Program-made: the position numbers and the translations under genes
Assembly: GCA_021779415.1 (NCBI GenBank)
Contig: JAJYAS010000120.1
Location: 1 to 8,311, forward strand
DNA length: 8,311 nucleotides
Reading direction: 5' to 3'
DNA from: Bacillota bacterium
GTDB taxonomy: Bacteria; Bacillota_B; Desulfitobacteriia; Desulfitobacteriales; Desulfitobacteriaceae
Notes under the pieces: generated by a model
Told to the model about the DNA's origin: nothing
The model's database searches: none
The model's input: only the letters and a program-made list of their open reading frames with translations
In this document: one piece after another, positions 1 to 7,035 of the stretch
How positions within the stretch are numbered: position 1 is the first letter of the stretch
Layout of the letters: each line of letters starts with the position of its first letter

Positions 1-1
1 G

Positions 2-1183
2 AAAGCTTATCAAGCGATCATTCGTAAAGAACGGGAGTTGTCCATTTCAGAAGAGGAACGGCAAAAACGTGAAGAAATCTTGCGTTATCAAATCGAGGAG
101 ATAGCTCAGGTTAACCCCCTTCCGGGAGAAGAGGGAGAGCTTACTCTGGAGAAGAAACGCTTAAGTAATGCGGAACGAATCACCAGTTTAATCTCTGATG
201 TCTATGTTGCCTTATATGAGGGTTCAGCTGGCAAACCGGCGGCATTTGACCTTTTGGGGCAAACGCGTAAAGCTCTTCACGAGCTGGCTCGGTTGGATGA
301 AGCATTTACTGGTTTTGAACAAATTGAGTCCATCTATTATGCGACTGAGGATTTAGCGGACCAAGTTAGGGTTTACCGCGATAATTTTGAGTTTGAACCG
401 GGAAGGCTCGATCAGATTGAGGAGCGGCTTATTCAGTTAAACAGACTCCGAAAATACGGGACAAGCTTGGAAGATATCTTGGAGAAACGTGAGAAAATGA
501 TTCAGGAGTTAGATCAAATTACCCATGTCCAAGAACAATTTGAATCCATCAATAAAGAAAAGAAGACTACCCGACAAAATTACGATACGGTAGCTAAGTT
601 ACTTAGCCAGAAACGTCTCGAAATCGCTGCACAAATTGAGAAAGGCCTAATTCTTGAACTTGCGGATCTTAGCTTAGAGAGAAGCCGTTTTGAAGTTCGA
701 TTTACCTCTAACGAAGAGCCAACGAGTGGTGGTGCGGAGATGGCGGAGTTTTATTTCTCTGCTAATATGGGAGAACCACCAAAACCTTTAGCGAAGGTTG
801 CCTCTGGAGGAGAGATGTCTCGTTTAATGTTGGCCTTGAAAAGTTTGCTGGCAAAAGTGGAAGCCGTGGGAACGTTCATCTTTGATGAAGTTGACAGTGG
901 AGTTGGGGGCCGGACGATTCATAAAGTGGGTGAAAAGCTGGCCAAGATCGCCCAGAACAAACAGGTTTTTTGTATCACTCATGCGGCTCAAGTCGCGGCA
1001 TTTGCAGATGTTCATTATGGCATTGTAAAAGAAGTGAATGGTGCTAGGACAAGGACACAGGTTGAATCTTTGTCAGAGTCTGATCGCCTTGAGGAGCTTT
1101 CCAGGATGCTCGGAGGCGGGGAAGTGGAAATTACACGTAAACACGCCCAGGAGCTATGGGAACGATCTCGACAACGTCAATAA
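2..1183 (+). CDS. recN: DNA repair protein RecN, C-terminal part (5' end outside window)
   Basis: RecN is an SMC-like ATPase that acts at DNA double-strand breaks before RecA-mediated recombination. The frame is open from base 2, so the true start lies upstream; the TTG at 38 is internal. About 393 residues are visible, against roughly 550-580 for the family, so the N-terminal Walker A half is missing only because of the window edge. Residues 1-200 of the visible part are charged and helical, fitting the coiled-coil arms. The ABC signature SGGEMSRL starts at nt 803, Walker B IFDEVDSGVGG at nt 878, and the switch histidine lies in CITHAAQVA near nt 980. The reading frame is intact to TAA 1181-1183 and is followed by a terminator. 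recN directly before spoIVB-spo0A is the usual order in spore-forming Firmicutes. Identification is very secure. Confidence 0.97.
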   Translation, partial: KAYQAIIRKERELSISEEERQKREEILRYQIEEIAQVNPLPGEEGELTLEKKRLSNAERITSLISDVYVALYEGSAGKPAAFDLLGQTRKALHELARLDEAFTGFEQIESIYYATEDLADQVRVYRDNFEFEPGRLDQIEERLIQLNRLRKYGTSLEDILEKREKMIQELDQITHVQEQFESINKEKKTTRQNYDTVAKLLSQKRLEIAAQIEKGLILELADLSLERSRFEVRFTSNEEPTSGGAEMAEFYFSANMGEPPKPLAKVASGGEMSRLMLALKSLLAKVEAVGTFIFDEVDSGVGGRTIHKVGEKLAKIAQNKQVFCITHAAQVAAFADVHYGIVKEVNGARTRTQVESLSESDRLEELSRMLGGGEVEITRKHAQELWERSRQRQ

Positions 1184-1255
1184 CGATTCACAATTTAAAA
1201 GTGCGATTATTTATGATCTATGGATTTGAATTATTTTCTTAAATTCGCTATGTAC

Positions 1256-1290
1256 AGGCTGCACAAAATTATGCAGTCTTTTTCTTTTGT
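1256..1290 (+). terminator. Rho-independent terminator of recN
   Basis: AGGCTGCA (1256-1263) pairs with TGCAGTCT (1272-1279) as an 8-bp stem with one G-U pair and an 8-nt loop. A T-rich run, TTTTTCTTTTG, follows directly. It lies 72 bases after the recN stop and separates recN transcription from spoIVB. Confidence 0.85.
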
Positions 1291-1383
1291 CTAATTTGCC
1301 AATCTTTAAAGAAATATGGAACGTATTATACAGGATGAAACAGAAGAGATTTGGTTAATTTAAGATCATAATTCACTTAACTT

Positions 1384-1400
1384 ATTAGAAACGCTCTAAT
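1384..1400 (+). other. Small inverted repeat in the spoIVB leader
   Basis: ATTAGA (1384-1389) and TCTAAT (1395-1400) form a perfect 6-bp inverted repeat around AACGC, about 24 bases before the spoIVB Shine-Dalgarno sequence. It could be a weak leader hairpin or a protein site. No T-run follows, so it is not a terminator. The rest of the 1184-1435 intergenic region holds the recN terminator and no promoter I can call with confidence. Confidence 0.35.
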
Positions 1401-1435
1401 CACGAGGAAAAAGGAAGAAAAATGGGGAGAATAGA

Positions 1436-2722
1436 GTGGAGGATGATAAGAGAGTGAAAAAGAAGAGCGTTTTGGTTGTTGTCAGTCTCTTGTTCTGCAC
1501 CTTCCTTTGTTTGAATCCTAGTTTTCAACAGTTTGTGGAATTTCCTGAACAATATCAAGTCAGTCAAATGGAACCTGAACTAAGTGGATTTTGGTCAACA
1601 ATTATCAAGGTGGAGAAAATACCATCTTCGAATCAAATCGTTTCAGTAGCCTCTGGAAAACTTTCTAATTCTATGGGGTCAGAAAAACTAGAAGTGGCGT
1701 ACAAGCTGTTTGGGATTTTCCCTTTAAGATCCGGTGAAGTTGAAGTAATGAAGCCAATGAAGTTGATGCCAGGAGGACAATCGATCGGTGTTACTTTGCA
1801 GACTAAGGGTGTAATGGTCGTCGGACAAGCTCCTGTCGTTGACAAAAGTGGGAAAAAAACGTTTCCCGCCAAGGATGCTGGAATCGAAGTAGGGGATATT
1901 CTCTTGAAAATTAACAATCAAGAGGTGCGATCTGATCAAGATGTCTCAAATGCAGTTCATCTAGCAGGAGAACAAAAAGGAAGCGCAAATATACTTTTTA
2001 AACACCAAGACCAGATTCTAGAGAAGATTGTCAAACCAATTTTCTGCGTGGAAACAGGTAGGTATCGCATGGGTTTATTTGTAAGGGATGAAGCTGCAGG
2101 CGTAGGTACTTTATCTTTTTTAGACCCTGAATCAAAACAATATGGTGCCCTTGGACACGTGATCACGGACGCAGACACAAACCAAAAAATTGAGATCTTC
2201 AATGGTAAAATCATGGCATCCTCTATTTATGCCATTGAGAAAGGGAAGCGCGGTCATCCGGGCGAAAAAATCGGTTCGTTTGTATCGAATTCATCGTTTA
2301 TGGGGTCGATTGAAAAGAATACTATGACAGGAATCTTTGGAAAAATGAACGGTGTAGTAGTGAATCCGTATTTTAAAGAACCAATTTCAGTGGGCTGGGA
2401 ATCTGAGGTTAAGGTTGGACCTGCCAAAATATATACCGTAATTCAGGGGGAAAAGATCGAGGAGTTTAATGTCAATATTGATCGGGTGATGCATAATCGC
2501 ACGGATAGTAAAAACATGATTGTACGCGTAACTGACCCAAGGTTACTAGACGTTACGGGTGGTATTATCCAAGGGATGAGTGGAAGTCCAATTGTTCAAG
2601 ATGGTAAAATCATCGGAGCAGTCACACATGTTTTTGTAAATGATAGTCAGCGCGGGTATGGGGTATTTATTCAAAATATGTTAAACGAAACTCGACAACC
2701 TGAGAAAAACGAAGCGGCATAA
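1436..2722 (+). CDS. spoIVB: SpoIVB, sporulation signalling serine peptidase (S55 family)
   Basis: SpoIVB is made in the forespore, crosses into the intermembrane space and, in Bacillus, cleaves SpoIVFA to start pro-SigK processing. The 428 residues show a basic N-terminus and one membrane segment (about 10-27), a PDZ domain (about 118-200, with KDAGIEVGDILLKIN) and an S55 peptidase domain from about 205. Likely catalytic residues are His241 in GALGHVITD, Asp367 in VTDPRLL and Ser382 in GMSGSP; their spacing fits the His-Asp-Ser triad described for B. subtilis SpoIVB. GTG 1436 is preferred because GGGGAG (1424-1429) sits 6 bases before it. GTG 1454, preceded by GGAGG at 1438-1442 with a longer 11-base gap, would remove six residues and is a real alternative. 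The gene is monocistronic, between two terminators. In Bacillus it is SigG/SigF dependent; no convincing match is visible here. Confidence 0.96.
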   Translation: MEDDKRVKKKSVLVVVSLLFCTFLCLNPSFQQFVEFPEQYQVSQMEPELSGFWSTIIKVEKIPSSNQIVSVASGKLSNSMGSEKLEVAYKLFGIFPLRSGEVEVMKPMKLMPGGQSIGVTLQTKGVMVVGQAPVVDKSGKKTFPAKDAGIEVGDILLKINNQEVRSDQDVSNAVHLAGEQKGSANILFKHQDQILEKIVKPIFCVETGRYRMGLFVRDEAAGVGTLSFLDPESKQYGALGHVITDADTNQKIEIFNGKIMASSIYAIEKGKRGHPGEKIGSFVSNSSFMGSIEKNTMTGIFGKMNGVVVNPYFKEPISVGWESEVKVGPAKIYTVIQGEKIEEFNVNIDRVMHNRTDSKNMIVRVTDPRLLDVTGGIIQGMSGSPIVQDGKIIGAVTHVFVNDSQRGYGVFIQNMLNETRQPEKNEAA

Positions 2723-2743
2723 GGGTAAAAAATCAAATAGATT

Positions 2744-2790
2744 GGAAAGAGCAACATTTCTGAAAAAGGTTGCTCTTTTCTTTAATTTAA
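2744..2790 (+). terminator. Rho-independent terminator of spoIVB
   Basis: AAAGAGCAAC (2746-2755) pairs perfectly with GTTGCTCTTT (2769-2778), and the stem can extend two pairs outward. The 13-nt loop is 2756-2768, and TTCTTTAATTTAA follows. It begins just over 20 bases after the spoIVB stop and isolates spo0A from spoIVB read-through. Confidence 0.88.
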
Positions 2791-2812
2791 TTGACATTTC
2801 ATTCCTACAAAA

Positions 2813-2842
2813 GAAGGAGTTAACGAAACAATTGTCGAAATA
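2813..2842 (+). promoter_or_regulatory. Probable SigH promoter of spo0A
   Basis: GAAGGAGTT (2813-2821) matches the SigH -35 consensus RNAGGAWWW at eight of nine positions. After 12 bases, GTCGAAATA (2834-2842) matches the -10 consensus RNNGAATWW except for the T after GAA. Transcription would start near 2848-2850, about 35 bases before the preferred start codon. In B. subtilis spo0A is known to be driven by a SigH promoter during entry into sporulation, which supports the reading. This is a consensus match by eye. Confidence 0.6.
2833..2839 (+). promoter_or_regulatory. 0A box (Spo0A-P binding site) before spo0A
   Basis: TGTCGAA at 2833-2839 is a perfect match to the 0A box recognised by phosphorylated Spo0A. 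It overlaps the proposed SigH -10 element, a position from which bound Spo0A-P would be expected to block rather than assist polymerase. Autoregulation of spo0A through 0A boxes is established in B. subtilis; the sign of the effect here is inferred. Confidence 0.6.
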
Positions 2843-2881
2843 ATACTACCAAATATGTCTGTAATGAGGAGGACCCTGGGA

Positions 2882-3721
2882 ATGCAAAGACCAATTCGAG
2901 TCTTATTGGCAGATGATAACCGGGAATTTGTCGAGATAGTCAAAGAATTTATTGAACGGCAAGAAGATATGAGTCTTGTTGGGGTGGCCTATAATGGAAA
3001 TGAGGCTTTGGAATTAATTTTCCGAGAAGAACCTAATGTTGTTCTGTTGGATATTATTATGCCTCACCTCGATGGTTTAGGTGTCCTCGAAAAACTCCAA
3101 AATGCAGTCCAGAGGCCTAAAATTATTGTGCTAACTGCATTTGGTCAGGAATCAATGACACAACGTGCCGTAAGCCTTGGAGCTAACTATTACATATTGA
3201 AGCCCTTCGAGTTGGAAACATTAGGTAAACGCATTCGCCAGTTACAAGATGATTTTGCGGATGCATATAGTGGTACAGCCCCAATGGCCAACACAATGAC
3301 GAATGGGAACAATACTTCCAGTTCGCATGTCTCAAATTCGCAGCTTTCCAATGGAATCTTACCTCCGACGACCAAAAACCTTGAAGTTGAAGTCACGCGA
3401 ATGATCCACCAAATGGGAGTTCCGGCCCATGTTAAAGGGTATCAGTATTTAAGGGATGCCATAGTTAGTGTAATTTTGAACATTTCCCTCCTTGGAGCCG
3501 TAACTAAGGAGCTTTATCCTATGATTGCAGCTAAATATCAAACCACACCAAGCCGTGTTGAACGTGCGATTCGTCATGCTATTGAATTGGCTTGGGATCG
3601 CGGAAATATCGATTTCATGAATCGTTTTTTTGGCTATACTATTAATGTTGATCGTGGTAAACCCACGAATTCCGAATTTATCGCCATGGTTGCTGACAAA
3701 TTGAGGATGTCAATGATGTAA
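2882..3721 (+). CDS. spo0A: Spo0A, master response regulator of sporulation
   Basis: Spo0A is the phosphorelay response regulator that commits the cell to sporulation by binding 0A boxes. From ATG 2882 it has 279 residues. The receiver domain (about 4-125) carries the acidic pair Asp11-Asp12, phospho-acceptor Asp57 in LLDIIMP, Thr85 and Lys107 in LKPFE. A Ser/Asn-rich linker (about 131-163) leads to the Spo0A effector domain (165-279) with the recognition-helix segment [16 protein letters not shown] chose ATG 2882 because AGGAGG (2867-2872) precedes it by 9 bases and the conserved protein begins there. The in-frame ATGs at 2855 and 2864 lack a ribosome site, and 2855 would lie only a few bases after the predicted transcript start. 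The gene stands alone between terminators, directly after spoIVB as in most spore formers. Identity is certain; the start is well supported. Confidence 0.97.
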   Translation: MQRPIRVLLADDNREFVEIVKEFIERQEDMSLVGVAYNGNEALELIFREEPNVVLLDIIMPHLDGLGVLEKLQNAVQRPKIIVLTAFGQESMTQRAVSLGANYYILKPFELETLGKRIRQLQDDFADAYSGTAPMANTMTNGNNTSSSHVSNSQLSNGILPPTTKNLEVEVTRMIHQMGVPAHVKGYQYLRDAIVSVILNISLLGAVTKELYPMIAAKYQTTPSRVERAIRHAIELAWDRGNIDFMNRFFGYTINVDRGKPTNSEFIAMVADKLRMSMM

Positions 3722-3738
3722 GGTAACGAAGTTTAATC

Positions 3739-3790
3739 AAAAACACCTTTATTATCACCTGATTATTTGGGTAATAATAAAGGTGTTTTT
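3739..3790 (+). terminator. Long rho-independent terminator of spo0A
   Basis: The arms 3739-3759 and 3770-3790 pair over 21 positions with a single C-A mismatch (C3756 opposite A3773). The 10-nt loop is TGATTATTTG. The stem ends in an A-run on one side and TTTTT on the other, so the structure could also work on the opposite strand, though no convergent gene is present. It begins 17 bases after the spo0A stop. Confidence 0.92.
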
Positions 3791-3807
3791 ATCTGCCCAA
3801 TGAAAAG

Positions 3808-3836
3808 TGCAATATACTGCAAAGCAGGATTTTGCA
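3808..3836 (+). promoter_or_regulatory. Candidate operator before the sigma-54 regulator gene (TGCA-N6-TGCA)
   Basis: Three TGCA tetramers occur at 3808, 3818 and 3833. The first two form a TGCA-N6-TGCA dyad, and the second and third form TGCAAA-N7-TTTGCA (3818-3836). The outermost bases also make GTGCAA...TTGCAC (3807-3837). A related element lies upstream of the bcd promoter (5639-5666; 20 of 28 aligned positions identical with one gap, counted by eye). This suggests the regulator binds in front of its own gene. No sigma-54 or clear SigA promoter could be placed in 3791-3899. Confidence 0.45.
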
Positions 3837-3866
3837 CGATAAAAGACGAATTAATACTTAAAATGA

Positions 3867-3878
3867 CAGAACGTTCTG
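3867..3878. repeat. 12-bp perfect palindrome before the regulator gene
   Basis: CAGAACGTTCTG is its own reverse complement and lies 6 bases before the GAGGGGG ribosome site of the sigma-54 activator. It has no spacer, so it suits a dimeric DNA-binding protein better than an RNA hairpin. It does not match the Firmicute SOS box, which needs four bases between GAAC and GTTC. What binds it is unknown. Confidence 0.35.
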
Positions 3879-3899
3879 ACCGCAGAGGGGGATAAAGAA

Positions 3900-5630
3900 A
3901 TGTTTGTGCGTCGCCAGATCGAGAGATTTGCAGAGGTAACGGATCATGGGGTCTTAGGGATTAACCTGCTCAATGAAATCGTGATCTGTAATCCGTCAAC
4001 AGCCAATTTATTTGACATGTCCGTTGAAGATATATTAGGCAAGGATTTATGGCAGTTGATGCCAGAAGATTCGTTGCCTTACATTCGAGATTCTGAAACG
4101 ATTGAATTTAGCAGTTTGAGCCGAATTGGCAACAAGACGATCATAGCAAGCCGCATGCCCTATAAAGACGATCAAGGACGTGTAATTGGGGCAGTGGCCT
4201 TTTTGCGGGATATGACAGAATATGAAGATCTCAGGGCTAAAGTCAACATGTTACAGGAAGTGCGCACACTTCTGACAGCGATCATTAACTCCACACAGGA
4301 TGCTATTTCTGTGGTGGATGAAAATGGGCTGGGAATTTTGATTAACCCTGCCTATACTCGTTTGACAGGGTTAACAGAGGAGGATGTTATTGGTAAACCA
4401 CCCACTGTCGACATAGCAGAAGGGGAAAGTATGCATGTTAAGGTTTTAAGAACTCGTCAACCCGTCAAAGGGGTTTCGATGAAAGTAGGGCCGAATCGTA
4501 AAGAGGTGATCGTAAATGTTGCTCCAGTTATTGTTTCCGGACAATTACGAGGAACAGTTGGGGTCCTTCATGACATCTCAGAGATCCATAAGCTCTCTGA
4601 GGAACTAGAGAGAGCGAAGCGCTTAATTCGCCATCTAGAGGCTAAATATACCTTCAATGATATTATCGGAGAAAGCGAAGCCATTAAAGCTGCGATTGAA
4701 CAAGCCCAGAGGGCAGCTGTGACCCCGGCTACTGTTCTCTTGCGTGGAGAAAGTGGGACGGGGAAAGAGCTGTTTGCTCATGCTATTCATCGCTTGAGCG
4801 AACGCCAGAAGGGACAGTTTATTCGGGTAAATTGTGCAGCCTTAGCGGATAGCCTTTTGGAGAGCGAGCTGTTTGGTTATGTTGAAGGGGCTTTTACAGG
4901 AGCTAAACGTGGAGGGAAGGTGGGTCTTTTCGAAGAAGCCAACGGGGGAACCATTTTCCTCGATGAGATCGGAGAAATCAGCCTAAACCTTCAAGCCAAG
5001 CTCTTACGCGTCCTGCAAGAACGTGAAATTGTGAAAGTTGGCGATAATCGGTCGTTTAACGTAGATGTTCGGGTCATTGCGGCGACGAATGCTAATTTGG
5101 AAGCAGAGTTACGAGCTGGCAAATTTAGGGAAGACTTGTATTATCGTTTGAACGTAATTCCGGTAATAATTCCGCCCTTAAGACAGAGAAGGGACGATAT
5201 CCCGTTAATTGTTCATCATTTAATTCGGCGCTTTAATCAGGAATATGGACGTTGTGTCGAGAGTGTAAGTGACGAAACACTGAAGATTTTGATGGGGTAT
5301 CATTGGCCAGGAAATGTTCGTGAATTAGAAAATATTTTGGGCCGTGCAATCATTAATATGCGGATGGGTGAAACTGTTGTGGAACAACATCGTCTTCCGG
5401 TATTTACCTTCCCAAGTGATAATTTTTCTGAGGTGCAATTTGTTGACTTAGGACAATCTTCTTTGTCAGACGAAGAAGAAGGATTTGAAGAGTTACAACG
5501 GCAATGGGAACGCGCTTTGTTGTTAGTTACTTTACAACGAACTGGGGGAAATAAAACTAAGGCAGCCCAGCATTTAAAAATGTCGATACGGAACTTCTAC
5601 TATAAACTAAAACGGCATGCCCTTATATAA
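3900..5630 (+). CDS. Sigma-54-dependent transcriptional activator, PAS-PAS-AAA+-Fis (BkdR-like role)
   Basis: This enhancer-binding protein would use ATP to open promoters bound by SigL/RpoN polymerase. Of 576 residues, about 8-110 and 125-230 look like two PAS sensor domains, followed by a short coiled linker (about 228-250). The AAA+ domain has Walker A GESGTGKE (283-290), the sigma-54 contact loop GAFTGA (330-335), Walker [12 protein letters not shown] (349-359), [11 protein letters not shown] with the arginine-finger region (409-419) and sensor [10 protein letters not shown] (471-478). A Fis-type helix-turn-helix ends the protein (about 545-576). All essential motifs are intact. There is no receiver domain, so a small-molecule or redox signal to the PAS domains is more likely than phosphorylation. 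ATG 3900 follows GAGGGGG by 8 bases. The consensus sigma-54 promoter of the next operon makes bcd-vor its likely target; the inducer is not evident. Confidence 0.93.
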   Translation: MFVRRQIERFAEVTDHGVLGINLLNEIVICNPSTANLFDMSVEDILGKDLWQLMPEDSLPYIRDSETIEFSSLSRIGNKTIIASRMPYKDDQGRVIGAVAFLRDMTEYEDLRAKVNMLQEVRTLLTAIINSTQDAISVVDENGLGILINPAYTRLTGLTEEDVIGKPPTVDIAEGESMHVKVLRTRQPVKGVSMKVGPNRKEVIVNVAPVIVSGQLRGTVGVLHDISEIHKLSEELERAKRLIRHLEAKYTFNDIIGESEAIKAAIEQAQRAAVTPATVLLRGESGTGKELFAHAIHRLSERQKGQFIRVNCAALADSLLESELFGYVEGAFTGAKRGGKVGLFEEANGGTIFLDEIGEISLNLQAKLLRVLQEREIVKVGDNRSFNVDVRVIAATNANLEAELRAGKFREDLYYRLNVIPVIIPPLRQRRDDIPLIVHHLIRRFNQEYGRCVESVSDETLKILMGYHWPGNVRELENILGRAIINMRMGETVVEQHRLPVFTFPSDNFSEVQFVDLGQSSLSDEEEGFEELQRQWERALLLVTLQRTGGNKTKAAQHLKMSIRNFYYKLKRHALI

Positions 5631-5638
5631 TGCGCCGT

Positions 5639-5672
5639 TGCAAACTATTGCAGGCAGATCTATGCAGGCAGA
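5639..5672 (+). promoter_or_regulatory. Candidate upstream activator site for the bcd sigma-54 promoter
   Basis: TGCAAACTATTGCA (5639-5652) is a dyad with half-sites TGCAA and TTGCA around four bases. It overlaps a perfect 10-bp direct repeat, TGCAGGCAGA, at 5649-5658 and 5663-5672. The element resembles the one before the regulator gene (3808-3836). It lies about 195-230 bases before the predicted bcd transcript start, a normal distance for a sigma-54 enhancer, and sits between the regulator stop codon and its terminator. The binding assignment is inference. Confidence 0.45.
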
Positions 5673-5679
5673 GGAGTGC

Positions 5680-5718
5680 GGACCATGAATACTTTTGCAG
5701 TAATTATGGTCCTTTTTT
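5680..5718 (+). terminator. Rho-independent terminator of the sigma-54 activator gene
   Basis: GGACCAT (5680-5686) pairs with ATGGTCC (5706-5712), and the stem continues inward through one G-U pair and one A-A mismatch to a TTTGC loop (5694-5698). TTTTTT (5713-5718) follows. It lies 50 bases after the stop and makes bcd depend on its own promoter. Confidence 0.9.
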
Positions 5719-5841
5719 AATTGTTGCGTGGAACTATTACTACTCTATAGATCTGGTCAGTTCTATGCTAAATCGCTTTAAATCAGACAATTCTAAAATC
5801 AAACAGATATACTTGGTCTAGAATGTCAATTCATGAAATAC

Positions 5842-5858
5842 TGGCACTCATATTGCAT
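5842..5858 (+). promoter_or_regulatory. Sigma-54 (-24/-12) promoter of the bcd-vor operon
   Basis: TGGCAC (5842-5847), five bases, then TTGCAT (5853-5858) matches the sigma-54 consensus TGGCAC-N5-TTGCW at every position. The invariant GG (5843-5844) and GC (5855-5856) are correctly spaced. Transcription should start near 5868, leaving a leader of about 50 bases before bcd. The gene immediately upstream encodes a sigma-54 activator with GAFTGA. The rest of the 289-base intergenic region 5631-5919 holds the activator-site candidate, the terminator and AT-rich spacer sequence, with no gene that I can support. Confidence 0.9.
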
Positions 5859-5919
5859 TAACCTGTAGGTAGGTTGAAAAAGTGAGTTATTTAACCTAGA
5901 CGTATGAGGGGGATGCAAG

Positions 5920-6987
5920 ATGAAGATTTTTGATTACCTTGAAAAGTATGACTACGAACAATTGGTTATTTGTCAGGATCAGACGTCAGGTTTGAAAGCA
6001 ATTATTTGTATTCATGACACAACCTTAGGACCAGCTCTTGGCGGAACAAGAATGTGGAATTATGCCAATGAAGAAGAGGCAATTCTTGATGCCCTGCGAC
6101 TAGCTCGAGGGATGACGTATAAAAATGCTGCAGCGGGGCTTAATCTCGGCGGTGGAAAAACAGTAATCATGGGTGATTCACGGACACAAAAAAGCGAAGA
6201 ATTGTTTCGTGCCTTTGGTCGGTATGTTCAATCTCTGAACGGACGCTATATCACCGCTGAAGATGTGGGGACAACAGTTCAAGATATGGATTGGGTGCAT
6301 CTGGAGACGGATTTTGTTACGGGGGTCTCCTCGTCCTACGGTGCTTCCGGAGATCCTTCCCCTATGACGGCACGTGGAGTATGGCGGGGGATGAAAGCGG
6401 CAGCTAAAGAGATCTACGGTAGCGACTCTTTGAACGGAAAAACAATTGCGATTCAAGGCTTGGGGCATGTAGGGTATGATCTTGCAAAGCACTTGCACGG
6501 AGAGGGTGCGAGCCTCATAGTCACGGATATCCATCAAGAGGCAGTTAAACGTGTGGTTGAAGAAACAGGGGCTAAGGCGGTAGGCCTAGAAGAAATCTAT
6601 GGTGTCCAAGCGGATATTTTTGCTCCTTGTGCTTTAGGGGCCGTGATTAACGATGAAACGATTCCGCAGTTAAAGGTTCAAATCATCGCTGGTGCTGCCA
6701 ATAATGTCCTAAAAGAAGAACGTCACGGAGACAAGCTTCACGAACTTGGAATTCTTTATGCCCCGGATTATGTCATAAATTCGGGTGGCGTCATCAACGT
6801 TGCTGATGAATTGGAAGGATATAATTACGAACGGGCCCTTAAGAAAGTCGAGTTGGTCTATGATAATGTGGCTAAAGTGATAGAAATTGCCAAACGTGAC
6901 AAGATCCCAACTTATAAAGCTGCGGATCGCATGGCTGAAGAGCGCATTCATAAAATTGGACGGGTTCGTTCGAACTATTTAGGATAG
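5920..6987 (+). CDS. bcd: Leucine (branched-chain amino acid) dehydrogenase
   Basis: This enzyme catalyses NAD-dependent oxidative deamination of leucine, valine or isoleucine to the 2-oxoacid plus ammonium in the cytoplasm. The 355 residues are close to the usual 360-366. The N-terminal catalytic domain holds Lys68 ([10 protein letters not shown]), Lys80 (NLGGGKTVI) and Asp115 (TAEDVGTT), at the same positions as in characterised leucine dehydrogenases. The Rossmann domain has GLGHVG (180-185), and Asp203 at the end of the second strand (VTDI) predicts NAD over NADP. ATG 5920 follows GAGGGGG by 7 bases. It is the first gene after the sigma-54 promoter, and its products are substrates for the oxidoreductase encoded at the end of the window. 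Valine or phenylalanine preference cannot be excluded from sequence alone, but the family is clear. Confidence 0.93.
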   Translation: MKIFDYLEKYDYEQLVICQDQTSGLKAIICIHDTTLGPALGGTRMWNYANEEEAILDALRLARGMTYKNAAAGLNLGGGKTVIMGDSRTQKSEELFRAFGRYVQSLNGRYITAEDVGTTVQDMDWVHLETDFVTGVSSSYGASGDPSPMTARGVWRGMKAAAKEIYGSDSLNGKTIAIQGLGHVGYDLAKHLHGEGASLIVTDIHQEAVKRVVEETGAKAVGLEEIYGVQADIFAPCALGAVINDETIPQLKVQIIAGAANNVLKEERHGDKLHELGILYAPDYVINSGGVINVADELEGYNYERALKKVELVYDNVAKVIEIAKRDKIPTYKAADRMAEERIHKIGRVRSNYLG

Positions 6988-7007
6988 CAGTCGTACAATC
7001 AGAAATC

Positions 7008-7022
7008 CGCTTTCGGAAAGCG
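7008..7022 (+). other. Inverted repeat abutting the ribosome site of the NTPase gene
   Basis: CGCTTT (7008-7013) and AAAGCG (7017-7022) form a perfect 6-bp stem around CGG. Its last base is the first base of the GAGGGGG ribosome site (7022-7028). It lies in the 48-base gap between bcd and the NTPase gene. No T-run follows, so it is not a terminator. It could stabilise the downstream mRNA or tune translation. Confidence 0.4.
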
Positions 7023-7035
7023 AGGGGGAAACCTT

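Noticed and set aside
1038..1229. 63-codon + strand frame overlapping the end of recN
   Set aside because: Out of frame with recN, mostly inside its conserved C-terminus, and without a ribosome site.
1345..1373. SigG/SigF promoter of spoIVB using CATAATT at 1367-1373 as -10
   Set aside because: The -10 is only a partial match and no acceptable -35 lies 15-17 bases upstream, although such a promoter is expected from the family.
2791..2819. SigA promoter for spo0A from the perfect TTGACA at 2791-2796
   Set aside because: No TATAAT-like hexamer occurs 16-19 bases downstream; the SigH-type elements fit better.
3869..3876. LexA/SOS box at GAACGTTC
   Set aside because: The Firmicute SOS box needs four bases between GAAC and GTTC; here there are none.
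3791..3899. Sigma-54 promoter for the activator gene itself
   Set aside because: GG and GC pairs occur (for example 3827-3835) but not at the required 10-base spacing.
5630..5821. 63-codon + strand open frame after the sigma-54 activator
   Set aside because: It has no ribosome site and runs through the activator-site candidate and the terminator hairpin with its T-run; its composition is not protein-like.
6178..6537. 119-codon - strand open frame within bcd
   Set aside because: A shadow of the conserved leucine dehydrogenase coding sequence with no independent signals.
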